DNA of 64,000 nt from Patiria pectinifera (lineage: Eukaryota > Echinodermata > Asteroidea > Valvatida > Asterinidae). A model generated the notes under the pieces. The model worked only from the letters and a program-made list of their open reading frames with translations. It was not told the DNA's origin and ran no database searches. Positions 36,901 to 51,900 of this stretch are shown here, in pieces. The stretch is taken from NCBI GenBank assembly GCA_029964075.1, contig CM057136.1, forward strand, positions 2,852,001 to 2,916,000, in the 5' to 3' direction. The translations under genes and the position numbers were made by a program. Within the stretch, counting starts at the first letter, position 1. Each line of letters opens with the position of its first letter.

Positions 36901-39900
36901 TGTTCAAATTTATATCGATTTCTTATTCATAAGAAACAGTCGTCCCTTTTGATGAATAAACAAAGGCTAAGCTTTCCAAACTTACATTTTTTTTATAATA
37001 TATCAAATATTTCAGATCTGAAAATTATCGCATAAAATACTAATTCAAAAAGCCCCCATGATTGTTACAATGTTTGTTTGTTTTCTTTCCTTTGTAGCAG
37101 AAAGAACGGAAAACTCACATTACTCAGGTATTGAAAAGAATGCAAAAAAGTAAAGTCCTTGCTTAGTGTCCCATGTGAGCATGCATGCCCCCAAATTGTT
37201 CAATATGGTCTATTTAGTTGAGTCCTATTCCCATCAAAACCCATCCAACCCCCTACAAATTTCCATCAAATCCCATCAAAACCCCATCAAAACCGTAGGA
37301 AGTTATATGAATTCAGACCTCTACGAAAAAGAAGCTGATTAGTACTTGTACTTAGTGCTGAACTATTATTCCTCTTCCCCATCCCCTCTTTAGTTGAGTC
37401 CCATTCCCATCAAAACCAATCAAAACCCATCAAAACCGTATGAAGTTATATGAATTCAGACCTCTACGAAAAAGAAGCTGATTAGTAATTGTACTTCGTG
37501 CTGAACTGTTCCTTCCTCTTCCCCATCCCCTCTCTAGTTGAGTCCCATTCCCATCAAAACCAATCAAAACCCATCAAAACCGTATGAAGTCATTGTTAAA
37601 TGAATCCAGAGCTCTACGAAAAAGAGGCTGATTAGTACTAGTACTTTGTGCTGAACTGTTCTTCCTCTTCCCCATCCCCTCTCCAGTTGAGTCCCATTCC
37701 CATCAAAAGCAATCAAAACCCATCAAAACCGTATGAAGTCATTGTTAAATGAATCCAGAGCTCTACGAAAAAGAGGCTGATTAGTACTTGTACTTCGTGC
37801 TGAACTGTTCCTTCCTCCTCCCCATCACCTCTCTTCATCCCCTTTGAACTTCACCTACTGCCACAATTCCTTGCTCCTTCCCCTGTTAAATCCCTCGTTT
37901 GTTTTTTTCCTTCCACCCACACATGCTTCTGTGTCCCCTTCTTCTTTTTCTGTACCGCTGTCATTTTTTGAGAAAGGTCCTGTTCAGGGCACACCCCAGC
38001 AGATTGTCCAAAAATCCGTCCGCCAAGCTCAAGAATATAAGTAATACACTCAAATTATTCTATATTAGAGAGTTCTGAGAGCCATGGAATTTGGGAATTG
38101 AAGACATGGCACTGCACCTCTGGCCTGGACTTAGGCTTCCAATTCTGAGCATTGGGTCTGAAAGTGGCGCTATTTAGCCATGTTGTGGAGGGATCCTTTT
38201 TCAAAATCGCTACTTTTCCAGTTTGGGAAACCTTCATTTTAGGGTGGTTTTCTTTGGGTGTGAATTTCTCCAAAAAGTCGACGGTCAACCCAGCAAAAAT
38301 TTAAAAGAAAATGAAAGATGACATGTTAATCATAATTTTTCTGTTCAGCCTGAACACCTGCAAGTTTTGAAGTATGGGGATTTATCACTGGTGACTATGG
38401 GGATTTTTGTACTGGGGTGCACCCCTATAAAGGATAAAACACAGCCCCTCACATTTTTGTTGAATTGTGTCTCTTATGAACTTGTAATTATGAAGTTATA
38501 ACGATTGTTATAGAAATTGATTTTAGAATTTTAAAAAAAATTGCAGAAGTTGGAACTTGCTATGAAAAACTTCAAATTATGAGCATCAGATTTACCTTTC
38601 AAATAAAAAAAATCCATAACATGAGGCTGTTTGATTGTTTCCCCTAATCCCGATTCCCTGTTTTCTTAAGCCAAATACAGCTCCTGCTTCCAAGTAAATT
38701 CCTCAGTTTTTCAGATGTAACCATTTTTTTTTTTAAAAGTGATGACGAATGTGACTGTACAGTTGTCAAATAAGACCCTTAAAATGGTTTGCATGGTGGA
38801 CATGATAAATGAATGGGAGGTTTGCGGTAACACTATGTGAATGAAAGATATCTCTTTAGTGATTTGTGTGGTTCTGAGAAGAACCAGTTTCTGAGAAGAA
38901 CCAGTTAGTTGAACTTGGCGTTTCGAACAGAATCTCTCGCCTTAACGTCCACCGAACTTAGCATCCTGTTTCAGAATCTCCCGCCTCCATGGTCCACTGA
39001 ACTCAGCATCCACCACTTAAACCACTACACCAGAAAGAGTCTGGCATTCTCCTGATGACGAGCAGAGCATACTGTTTGAAACGTCGAGTTAAACCAACTG
39101 GTTCTTCCCAGAACCACACAACTCGCTAAGAGGACCTTTCATTCACATGGTGTTACCGCAAACCTCCCATTCATTGAACATTGTTGCAGATAATAAACCC
39201 ATCGTGTCTTAGTGCCGCATTCCTTTCCTCCCAAGCTTGTCAGAATCCAAATGTAACCAAAAAAAATGAAAAGAGAGATCCCTGTGTTCGTCTTGTGCTA
39301 CTATTCCCCCGTTTAATTTCTCACTTGAAATTCTTCACTTGACTGAATCTTTCTCTTCTTTGTTCTAATTCTGCCCCCGAATTCACACGCCCTCTGTTTT
39401 GCAAACAGATGTACTCACTCACTCGTGTGGATGAGTACCCAAAGGTAATACTATTATAATCATATTTGATGTGTGCCCCCTCCACTAGTGCTGTGCATTG
39501 TCAACAATTCGGTATTCGATTATTGGAGCTTGCATTGGTCGAATAATTGAATATTCGAAACACACGGATCAAATTTTTCCATGCGTAAGCTAAAATTGCT
39601 CAGAATGCCTCAAAATGTGCTTCCAATCAATTTTTGCGCGCGCCTGTAAGCAATAATAAATAAACACCAAGAATGTCATGTTTGTATCTATGTATTTTGG
39701 GGTGTTTTTTTTTTCAAGAAAGCTGACTAGCTCATATTTGAAATATTTTTAAAGATGCAAATCGGAGCCGATAGTCATCATAGAATTTCTCAAACCGTGC
39801 GTGCAAAGTGACTGTCGTCAGAAAATTGGCATTTGACAAACAGTAAAACTGTAAATGAACATCGTGGTCGCTTACATTTTGTGACCTCATCTATGTTTTG

Positions 39901-42900
39901 AATATTCACATCAGAAAAGTTCTATTCGAATATTTGGGGGGTGATAGAATATGCTAATATTCAGCGGATGATCAAATATTCGAATATCCATTATTTTTGG
40001 CACAGCTCTACCCTCCTCTCAGCTTGAAAATAAAGTCATCGTTCAGTTTCATGACAGTAACTGTTTCATGTATGGATTTTAAAAATTTTCATTAAGTTGT
40101 ACATTTATTATTATACTCTCCCAAAGTTTTTAAAACTGTATTGTGAGGTGACCTGTTTTCTACAAGAATCAAGTCCAAATCTGTTTTTTTTGTTTTGTTG
40201 GGTATTTATTTTCATAGTTCCTTCCTTTAGAGATACATTTATATTGTTTCAAAAACTGTTGTTGTACGAAACGGTCAGTTGATGTTAAATACTTTGTCTC
40301 ATTTGTTCATCATCATCATTATGTCTCACAAAAAATGGTGTTATATGGAATATAGATGTAGATTAGGTATGTTCCTTTGCTTATTAATTATCAGTGAGTT
40401 GAAATTCTATAAATTAAGAAAATATCTTTAAAGAATTTCACTAGAACCACGTTTTGAAATTAGGCACCGAATTAGGCATTTGAATTATGCAGATTCTTGT
40501 TGAATTGGGCACAGTTAGGGTTAAAGTGAGTGATCTTTATTTACTTGCTGCACTTATTACATGTTACTTCACTGTATACTGTATATGTTTTGTGTGGTTT
40601 TTTTTGGTGTGATTGTGGATAATTTCTTTTGACATAAATATGCTCAAATTCACAGTAAAATATTTTCCTATTTGTAGAAAAGGGCTGTTTTTCGGGCAAT
40701 TTTTTTTTTGTTTTTCCCCAAGGTTATACCGATAGATGTGGGAAAACTTATTTGTTAAGTTTGGTGAACCAGTTAAAAGCAGCAAGTTTCACGTTTCACG
40801 AATGATTTTTATTTTTGCTAAATCAAATTCACAAAGGTGAGATCATTAACAGTCTGGTAGTCTTGTGCTTGAATCCAGTACATGTTGGTTTGGTTAAGGA
40901 ACTAGACTTGGATCGAGCATGGTCTGGTTCCTTGTCTACCACATTATACGTGTACATGTATATCGCAAAGGGTTGATACAAGGTAACCAGACTAAACCAT
41001 GGTTGCGGTTTGGAGGTAAGCATGTAATTACTAAATGCACATGAATTCAAATAACTTTTCATCAACAGCAAAGTCCTGTCTTTTGTCAACGATATGTGAC
41101 ACTAATCCTACCTTTTGTGGATGTTTTTGGTGCTGTGTTATTTTGTAGGATGAGGCCGCAAGTAATCTCAACTTTGCATCGATCAAACTACGCAAGAGGT
41201 ATACCTTCCTCCAGGACCCCACAATGAGTAAGTACAGTAAGCACAGTAATACAAATGTAGTAGTCTGGGTACTTGACCATATGTATCATGCAGAAAACGC
41301 AGTGTCCCATTTGTGTGCATGTGGGTATTTTAAGGCATATAGAATAATTTGCATTTTTGCCCCAATTAATCTTCCAAATTACTATTTAAAAAGCTTACTT
41401 GGATTAAAGATCATACTGGTACTAAAAACCCTGTGAAATGGTTCCATCTGGCTTGCTGTCATTTATAAGAAATCAAGAAATGTAGGTGATTTCCAACGAT
41501 CAGTCAGTAGGTTTTACACTATTTTTGAAAGTGTACATGTAGTATCCACTGAGCTGTCCATCACAAGTCCATCACAAGTCCATCACAAGTCCATCACAAG
41601 TCCATCACAAGTCCATCACAAGTCCATCACAAGTCCATCACAAGTCATCACAAGTCCATCACAAGTCTTGTCAAAAGTCCATCATAAGTCCATCACAAGT
41701 CCATCAAAAGTCATCACAAGTCTGTCACAAGTCCATCACAAGTCTTGTCAAAAGTCCATAACAAGTCTGTCACAAGTCCATCACAAGTCTTGCCAAAAGT
41801 CCATCAAAAGTCATCACAAGTCCATCACAAGTCTTGCCAAAAGTCCATCACAAGTCCATCACAAGTCCATCACAAGTCCATCACAAGTCCATCACAAGTC
41901 TTGTCAAAAGTCCATCACAAGTCCATCACAAGTCTTGTCAAAAGTCCATCACAAGTCCATCACAAGTCTTGTCAAAAGTCCATCACAAGTCCATCACAAG
42001 TCTTGTCAAAAGTCCATCACAAGTCTTGTCACAAGTCCATCAAAAGTCCATCAAAAGTCCATCACAAGTCTATCACAAGTCTGTCACAAGTCTTGTCAAA
42101 GTCCATCACAAGTCCATCACAAGTCTGTCACAAGTCCATCACAAGTCCATCAAAAGTCATCACAAGTCCATCACAAGTCTTGCCAAAAGTCCATCACAAG
42201 TCCATCACAAGTCCATCACAAGTCCATCACAAGTCCATCACAAGTCTGTCACAAGTCTTGTCAAAAGTCTTGTCAAAAGTCCATCACAAGTCCATCACAA
42301 GTCCGTCAAAAGTCATCACAAGTCCATCAAAAGTCATCACAAGTCCATCACAAGTCCATCACAAGTCCATCACAAGTCCATCAAAAGTCATCACAAGTCC
42401 ATCACAAGTCTGTCACAAGTCTGTCACAATCCATCACAGGTCCATCAAAAGTCATCACAAGTCCATCACAAGTCCATCACAAGTCTTGTCAAAAGTTCAT
42501 CACAAGTTCATCACAAGTCCATCAAAAGTCATCACAAGTCCATCACAAGTCCATCACAAGTCTGTCACAAGTCCATCACAAGTCCATCACAAGTCCATCA
42601 CAAGTCCATCACAAGTCATCACAAGTCTATCACAAGTCGTGAAGTTCCAAGTCGACTCCCAAGCTATTCAAATGAACCGTGACAAAGGCATTCCTTTGCT
42701 ATCGTTCGTCCCCCGTTACTTGTGACTGGACTTGTGAATTGACTTGGGATTTACTTCTGACTGAATTTGTGATGATGCATGTGGTCTATCATGAGCAACC
42801 CTTCTACAACACCTCTCCTTGTTAACAGGTCCGACAAGTGCCCACTCTAGGGCCGAGATTCGTCTGATGCAGGTCGCCAAGGAGATTGGCACCGACTGGC

Positions 42901-45900
42901 GGGCGTTAGGTCGCCAGCTGGGAGTCAGCGAGAAGGACTTGCAGGAGATTGAGAACGAAAATGACGAGATTGAAGAGCAGGCCTTCGTCATGCTGCACAC
43001 GTGGGCGGAAAAGGCCAAGGAAGATGCCACAAGTAAGAAAGAAATCCTCTCTTAATGTGCTCTTATGCATGAACGCTTGAGGGCGGTATTACCGTAGCCA
43101 AAAGTAATGCTACAAGTAATTAAAGGTAGCGTGGTCCATTTGCAGCTATCTAAAAAGTAACCGACCAAATAATTGTGAAAAATCTTACATGGTTTGAAAG
43201 ATAGTAATAACACTATTAACCCCTTGTGAAATATTCCTTCTGGCATGCTGTCATTTTGAAAATAAAAATAAAAGAAGGTCATTTCCAAAGATGTGTCAAG
43301 TGACACATTTCTATTTGTAGTTTGGGCGAATCTGCGAATGGTGCAAGCGTTGACGCAACGCACACACACACGCTTGGTTACTGTTATTTTTCTGTTCAGT
43401 GTGTGACATCACGCAATGACAATGGCTGAATGAGAATCATGTCCCAAATGCCGATTTCGGGATTTTCGAGAGGAAGCAATTCAACATAGGACTCGGCAAA
43501 TATTGGCTACAACACTGTAGCACTGTACACTTATTTCAAGAGTCTCTGTGTTCCCGTTGTCGTTTTCTTTCATGTCCATTCAGTCTGTTCTATCAATTAT
43601 TTCTGATTGATTTTGTTACTGCAGCCGACAAACTAGCAGACGCGCTCCACGACATTGGCCGGGGCGACGTAGCCAACAAGTGTCTCTCCGATTACGCCGT
43701 CATGGACGTCTCGATAGATCGGGAGGAAGACACGTCTGACCTTCTCAGGGACGTGGAGCGGGCCATGTACGAAGCCAGCTTGAAACACGGTGAGAAACAT
43801 ATCCCTCATTCAGAGCTCTGTGCATTATTTCTTGAATATGGTCCGTGGAGGGGTGACTACTGCCTGAATCCTGCAAAATCCTGTGCCAGTGACTGTCAAT
43901 ATGTTGAGGCTTGGCCATGACATCCTGGAGCAGTGCAGAGGATTTCAAGCATAATCAAGACCTATATTAATGCATGGCTGAGTAAAAACAACACAAGGTC
44001 CGGCCCAAGACCTTGAAAAAGGGCATCCTACGAAATCAGTAACGCACTTGTGCCATGTAACCTCAATCCTCCAAATTCCTCCACTTTGGCAAAGAGGATT
44101 TTGAAGAGTTTAGGGCGGTTAGGGTTACACTTACGTAAACCCTCTATGACGAACAAGAAGTAATTCTGTTCTGAGTCAGTGTGGCTCATCAGGCCGGCGT
44201 TTATCTCCGGTTTCTGTAGCATGAAAGGACTGAGAGTATCTCTATTCTTCCTGGATGAGATGCCAACCATCGTGGGTTTCTCCCCAGCTAACGCAAGTAG
44301 TCATTTATACTCCTGGGTAGAGGGAGGCAAGTTGGGGTGAAGTGGCTTGCCCGGGGACACAACCCAACCAGTGTCGGCTTGTTCCAACATAACAGACTGA
44401 TGTTTATTCTCTTTCCACTTTCAGATGATGACAAACACAAGCCAGGGGTCACCATTGACATCACAGGGGTAATTAGCATAAATTTGCATACACTCCAACA
44501 CCGTGTCTACACATGTCGTGTCGTGTTTTGTGTCTATGTTGTTGTGTGTGAGACGGGTGGTGAAACTGTGTTTCTGTTGCTTTCAGTTGTTTTTGTGTTT
44601 TTTGGTATTTGGCGATTGGTTTTTATTTTTGTAGTTTGGTGTAGAATTCCTGAAAAAATGACGTTGAGAGAGAGAGGGATGAAACTTTATTTGAAAATGA
44701 CGGATGGTAGGGAGAAAAATGCAAAAAATGTTGTTGCTGACAGGTGGAGATAATGACGGATACGGTAACAAACAGAGTGATAGAAAGTGAAAGAATGAGA
44801 CAGAAAATGGATCTGACTTATGTCGAGTAGTTAGCTGAACGAAACGTGCTCTATGCTGCTGCATGACATGTTTAACTTCAAGGAAAGAATTAAAAAAAAA
44901 AAAATAGCAGCGCCGAAATTTTTTTGGCTGAAGTCAGTTCTAATTAATGCCTCATCTGCTGAAAAAAAATAAACTTTTGTTTTTGTAAACTGTGTAATTT
45001 TGTTATTCTTATTTCATTAAGTTTTGTTTCGAGGGATATTTGTAAGAACAAAATGTGTTGACTCTTTTTTTGCAGGTCTGTGAATTGCATTTAATTTATT
45101 TGATGTCTTTTTGAGATTTTTGTTTTGTTTTGGTTTTTTTTGTCATTTTGTTCTTGGCTCCTTGTTTTTTCAGTACCAAAGTTGGTTGTATGATGTCAGA
45201 ATTGGAAGAAAAATAATATTATTTTCATAAAGATGTATACATTTTGTGGGCGGGCTATTGAACACATCTTCATGTTTCTGTCTTGTGCATCATTGTTCAC
45301 ACTCGCAGAGATGCCAACCGTTACTCTTTTGGAGTAATTATAAGGATTTTGAGGCATGTTACTACTCTTGAAAATTCCAGGTGTTCTATACGCCAACATT
45401 GTGGTTACTCTGAAAGTACTGCGGTTACTCTTCAACTTGACTGTTGTCCTATGTATTTACACTAGCATTACTCTTTGCAGGAAGAATCATTACTATTTTG
45501 TAGTCTGTAAAGTTGGCATCTCTGTACTCGGTTTGGTGATTTAAACTGGGTTTTGGTCTATTCTTTTCTGTGTCTTTACCTTGATTTTATGTGGTACCAT
45601 CTTCTTTTGGAATTGGCCTGTCTGATGATTTGTGCTGTAGTCCTAGTTTTTCGTTGGAATGCAACGTTGGCTTTAGTCTCTCTTTCACAGTCTTTTTCTT
45701 TCACATCTTGACAATTTTTGTCTACTGCTTGAGCTGCTTTTTTGGGAATGTCTCCGTGGCCTGGTAGAGAGAAAGCGTTTTACAGTTCGTGGAATGTGAC
45801 CTGAGTTGTCTGTCCTGGTTACCATGGTTACCTCAAAAAGCTAGGAGTCCGGCAAGCTAAAACCATGGATTGTTGTAGCTCTTTAGGTCTTTAGCTATTT

Positions 45901-48900
45901 TCACTTATAATTGCCTGGTCCGAATGCTTTAACTTATCAATTTTTTGAATGGAGAGTGCGGTAATGTCTTTTTTTGTTAAATTGATGTTTAATTGATTTG
46001 GTCATGAGGTAGTTTTGACATTAGGCTGCATTTTGATCAATCAAATTCTAATAGGCGGGGGTGTTGGTTTTGTTGCACATGTCCCGTTCAAAAATCTGAC
46101 ATCTGAACTTTGACTGGATAAGAAACAATAAAGAGCATCTGGTGGTTATTCATAAGACAGAATTTGTGTCGGGTGATGTAAATCCAACATAGGGTTTCGT
46201 CCTTCACCGATGTATTTTGTAAACATGATTTTATAAAATGCATGTACATCAGTGAAAGGGCAAGAGTCTATGTTGAATAGTTCATCGACACTTCTGTAAA
46301 ATTTGGATGGGTGCAATAGAAGCCCCGCCCAGCATTAATGACAACGAAATCTTTGCCCGGCAGTTAGAACATGTGTCCATATGTTGATGATTACTCATCT
46401 AGTCTCCGGTAGGCATTCATAACGCCAGACATTCCAATCTTGACTTCCCACTTCACCCTCTGTCCTGTTTCCTCCTCAATCCTTCTTGAATCCTCTTCTG
46501 TCTTGTTCCTCCTGGTATCTGTTCTCCGTCCTCCGTTTTCTCACTGTGACTCTACAACTTTTTTCTCCTGTTTACCCCCCTCCCTCCCCTTGAATGTGTC
46601 TTGTCGCCGAACCCTTTCCCCGGCTTGTACCCCCCAAATCATTTACTAACTTCACCAATCAGGACGATGGAGGGGCGTTCCGCGAATTGCAGGACGAAAT
46701 CAAAGCAGATCAGGTATGCATTCTTTGAACTTATCCACGGGGCCCTATTTTATAGCTCTGCTGACCGGTAGCCAAAAATCCGCTTACTGTAGCAGACAAT
46801 TCCATGCTTACGGGTTAGCGAGGAATTTTGGCTTACACGCGCATGCGTACATTCCGTATGTAACGGTTCTGTGCGTGGTTAGCACAGAACTTTTTGTAAA
46901 CTCGGGATGGTGATCATCAGTGGGACGTCTGTGGTTGGCAGAACCATAAAATGGGGCCCCGATCCACACAATGCACTGACCTTTTGACCCCGTGACCTGT
47001 GACCTCTCCAACATGGACCCAAGTGTCGTCATGCCAACCATTGCTTGAGACCCCGTACACCAACTAACCTCAAATATTTATATTGCCTATAAATATACCA
47101 GCAGTTTGGATTTAAATCTTTTCGTTTGTTTTGTTTATATTTTGTTTTTGTTTTTTTGTTTTCTCAAATTTCAAATTTACAGATTGTCTTCTTCTTTTTT
47201 ACGTCCTGACGTATAAGGACTTATTAAGTTCACCTCAAGCTTTTTTTCCCCCACTGTACCCTATTTTGTAAAATATTTTTTACTTTACTTGTTCAACATT
47301 TTGAAGATTTGATCTAAATCTTGTATAATCATCTTTACATATTTTTGTAGCTCTATTGTGGTTAAACTTCAACATATTTCTATGTATAAGGGATAATTTT
47401 GTGGCAGCTGTTTCTCATGTCATAGGTCAACCAAACTCCATGAATGTTTTAGTTGACAATTCAAACCCTTAAGTGTGAAAAAGATCAGCAATCAGATATT
47501 CATTTCATCAAAGTTGTTCAAAAATTGGGCACAATTGCAGAGTACCCCACCATCCGATCTACCCATCTCATAGCCGGCTACGGAATCACGGTTGATTGCC
47601 CTCAATAAACCTTCTTTCTCCCACTCCGTATCTGCGTAGCCACTGCGGGGGACCTATATTGAACTTTGACTTTATTAGATCTTCCGCATTCAATATACGC
47701 TATTAGTACTGATTCATATTCCCTCGCAAGATTTTTTTTAAAAGGGAAAATAGCACCCTCTCTTCCCCTGACTCACTCCAACTCTGTATCCCTGAATCCG
47801 GGTAGCCACTCCGGGGGACCTACATTAGACTTTTTCCCAGCTCCTTTGACTGCGTAGCCATTGAATTTTAGGGGGTACTATGAGTGGCGGGGTATTCTGC
47901 AATTACTCCACAAATTGGCACATAGAACAAGTGTAGTTGCACCAGTTTAGTTTTCATTGTGTTGTCTGCGTCTAAACAAGCCCTTGTGCTCTCTTTGTAA
48001 ACCATAAAACGTCCGACTGTTTAGGATGCCGATGGCTACAGCCGAAAAATAGTGAAAGAGGTCCATCGCACGGTAACAACGAGGACAGAAGTCCGCACCG
48101 AGGTAGTGCATGAGTGTACAGACCGAGTATCTGGTGGCAGTAAAACTGTCTGTGATTGGCTGGACAACCCACTCATGGCTTGATCTGATTGGTCAATAGT
48201 GATGTCACAGTTGCCATTTTTTGGGGGTGTCGTCTTGTGATTGGCTTGTCAGTTTGTATAATTACTTGGTCCTGTCGTTGTTGTTTTCATTTGAGTAGTT
48301 TCAGTTTTGGAGTTTGATCAGTTGTCAACGGTTGAGTCGGCGTTTTTGATGTGATATGCTGGGTGCAGATTTTGCCATATTTTGAAAAATATTATTTCTG
48401 CCGAGCTGTTTGTTTTGTGGAAAAAAAATCATTTATGGAATTGTTTTCCATTTTTTCCTCACATACACTTGATGGGTTAGGAAAAACCAAAGTTATGCTT
48501 GTCAGAAACGTTACCATTGGCAGCACTGTGGTCATACATATTTATTTTTTGTGTTGATTGTTTATATTGTCTTGGCTGTTTCATTTGTTGTTAGACGTTT
48601 TGATCATATTTTGTTTTCTCGACCGGTAAACTCCAAGAAGTCACTGTGTTTTGAGATGCAGGTCATCGCTGCGTCATGACTCCAAATGTTCATCAGCGTT
48701 CAGCATCAAACAGAGATTAGACATCAACTTTGATCCTTCCTTTTTTTTCCAACTTGTCCTCATGTTTCATGCCTTGAATCTTTTGTTGCTCCCTCCATGT
48801 TTTTTTAAAGACATTTCCCCCAGTGTATCTGGACAGAGTAAGTGTAGGATATGCGAAGTTCACTCTTCTATAGAGAAAAGGGAAAACATTATAAATTTAA

Positions 48901-51900
48901 AAAAAAATGAAAAATAACCGAAAAAAAATTCAGTCCAACTGTTGACGTATTGGCATTTGGCCAAATGTCGATGATAAACCTTACGCATTGCAGGTGTCTC
49001 TGAGAATGTCCTTTGTTATGTAAATTTAATAACAATGTTCTTTCATCGCTGGTGCAGTAAAATCAGAAAAGAGGACATGAATGAAATTTTTCGTTTAATT
49101 TCAAACCAGTGTAAAAAGTGTAATTATCATATTTATGTTTCGCGTGCATGGATCAGTTCAGCTCCATTCATGTGTTACGTTGCGACACACCTTGATGCAT
49201 TATTCATGACTGATTTACATATTTTCATATTCATGTATGGAATAATCCATTTTTGTTTTTACAGAGACGGGTTCCCTCTGATATTGAGAACGCTGTGAAG
49301 GTACATAGCTTAATGCCACGTGCATTCAAAACCTTGAAAAAAATACAAACAGAAAAATATGGTCCAAAACATGAAGTAAATAAAGTGTTATTCTGGAATA
49401 ATTTCTGAATATGTAGGGTTTTGTTTAGGATTCTAAATGAATAATTGAAGAGCATCCTGCAATTTGTACCCACACGATAGTTTTAAAAGAAACATCTTTG
49501 GCCGAGAATTTGCCCCAAAAATCCACCACTGCTTGGTTTTATTACATCACAGGAACAAGCTAAGGACGAAGTCGCTGAAAGTTTGATCAAGGTACTGAAC
49601 CTTGTGTGTTATCCCTGCACCCCCCCCCTCTTTTTCCTGTCTTCTCCCAGATGGTTCCACCCCCCCCCCCCTACTCCCACCGCACCTTTGTCTGCAAGAC
49701 GCTCATGAGCCTTTTTGAGATACCGAACCGAGCATCCTCCTAGTTTTGGCTGTTGTATTGAAAAAACGGCTGTTTCACTTCACCCAGAAAAAAAGAAAAA
49801 GAATTTGCATGAATCAATTTGAGAGTTTTAAAGTTGCGTTTCCTCATGCTCTTCAACAAATTAAATTTGTATTTATTATTCATAAATACCTAAGATAGTT
49901 TGCCCATTCCCATTGGTCTAGAGCCCCTCACATGGCCAGTCTGAAACGGATGTTAAAGACATGGCTGGCCGGTCTTCAACATTTTTCCAGTGTCGCATGA
50001 AAGTTGGACTCCTGTGAAATCCAGTGACTTTTAATGTTTCATTGGTTGAACGTTAACGATCCTCACGTAGGCATGCGCAATACTACCAGTGAGTCAGTAT
50101 TTAACAGTCCTAAATTCACAACACACCACAGCTGCATCTGCGCAGTGCCAATCTCCATAAAAGGAGTTGTTTACATCTTACTCGCGAGCTGGACACTCCA
50201 CTTTATAGCTAGAGGGGTGTTTCAAAAAAACAGAAAGTAAAATTGTTGAGCAAAATAATTGGACATTTTTAATTTTTGACTTGTTTTGACTTATGGACCA
50301 AAAAGTCTTGATTTTTTTTTGACCGAAAAGGTATTTATGAATGGTAATAAATATGTGTTTGGTAGGTATTAAACACTCTGTTTAAGACTGGTTGGAGTCT
50401 GGAATGCTGATAACTACCCTCGGCTTCGCCTCAGGTAATTAGAAGCACTCCAGACTAACATAGTGTTTAACACCTTCCAAGCACACATTTACTCCCTAAT
50501 TAAATTTTCAACTTGCATGTTCAGTTTTATTCCAACCCCCAAAACAACCCCTTTAAAATTCTTTCATTTTTGGACGTCTGAAACCCTCTGAAAGAAGGTG
50601 TTTATTTTGTGCATAAACATATCTGCTTTGCGAGAAGACTGGCTCCCAGTCTGTACAATGTAGATTATCAATACTGAATGTGGGGCGGGAACCAGCCTAA
50701 CACTCAAAAACGGAATTATTGTCTACCAGATTACAAAATTGTATGATAATAATTAAACATGGGCCGATTTTTTGCGGTCGATGCCTCATTCCAAAGTGAA
50801 TAACTTTTGTACTGCTAGAAAAATATTTATTTATAAAAGGAATTTATTTTTTGGGGATAAAAATCGAAAACAGCATAGGAAACGCAACTTTAAAGTGATG
50901 CAAGTCGGTTAACGTTGGTTTTTTGGTTCATTTTTTTAATCAGGGAAACTTTTTAAACATTCTCACAACTGTCTTTTAAAGATTGTGTGTAATTTTGTGG
51001 AAATAATGCAAAGAAATCATCACCATCACATCAGATTAAAAAATGTCAGTGCTAAGTGTACATCATAATGAGATGTAAACGCCGCATGAATATTGAATAT
51101 TGGTGTTGGCAGTCCGAAGTACATGTGCAATTCATCAGAAATCCATTTTTATATGTCTTTGTCGTGGTGAAATCTCCCAAGCAAGGCAGTTCAGGGCAGT
51201 GCATGCATTGGGTATTAATATTCGTTAAGAGCACCGAGACAGATATAAGATTTAAAATAAGTGGTGGGACCTAGCAAGGCCTCTTGAGTTTAAGCTTGGA
51301 GTAGTTTTGTTTTGCCCCCACCCCTTCTCCCCCGTCTTCCCCACCCCTACCCGCCGTCTCTTTTTCATTCAGTGTTGCTTAGTTTTGTTAACAATTCCGT
51401 TCAGGTTGTGTGCCATGGGCTAGCTGCTGGTTTGTTTTGTAGCAACGCTGATGTAGATAGAATTAAGCTCAGAGTTGGTCAGACTTTAAAAAAATTTACT
51501 TAAAAAGATCTTCCTGCATCTTGGATTACCCTATTGTTGTGTTTCTGAGAGGTGTTTTGATATGTATTACTGCAGTCCAAATAAAAATGAAATGTTTTTA
51601 GACCTGTTTTGGAGAAAACTTGATAATACTGATGACATAACGTATCTGGCCTGCATATAGTCTGGTTCCTAGACTCATTGAGGTACATGTACTTAACATT
51701 GGCGTGTACATGTACCACGTCAAAAGACATTTTTGATGGGCTCCATAGCAGTGTGCTGGTGCCTCTGTAATCACACACTCACTTCAAAGTGTGAGGAAAA
51801 GGTTACCAGACCATGATGGTTTCATTGAGCACATACCCCGTAATAGACCTTAATCATGCTGCCACCATTCCAGTCATGTTCCCTGTATCCCATAACAGTA

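Larger units (their letters stand above)
44469..46662. other. Intron 25 (2.2 kb)
   Basis: No exon supported. It holds two transposon-like elements, at 45306-45525 and 46166-46291. The rest is T-rich. Confidence 0.8.

Noticed and set aside
41668..42725. Three long overlapping plus-strand open frames (282-326 residues, [14 protein letters not shown])
   Set aside because: They are produced by the stop-free minisatellite tccatcacaag in an intron; all three frames are open and the peptide is pure repeat.
45175..45232. Possible exon after ttttttcag reading [13 protein letters not shown]
   Set aside because: No in-phase donor, runs to a stop in AT-rich DNA, and exons 25 and 26 already join in phase.
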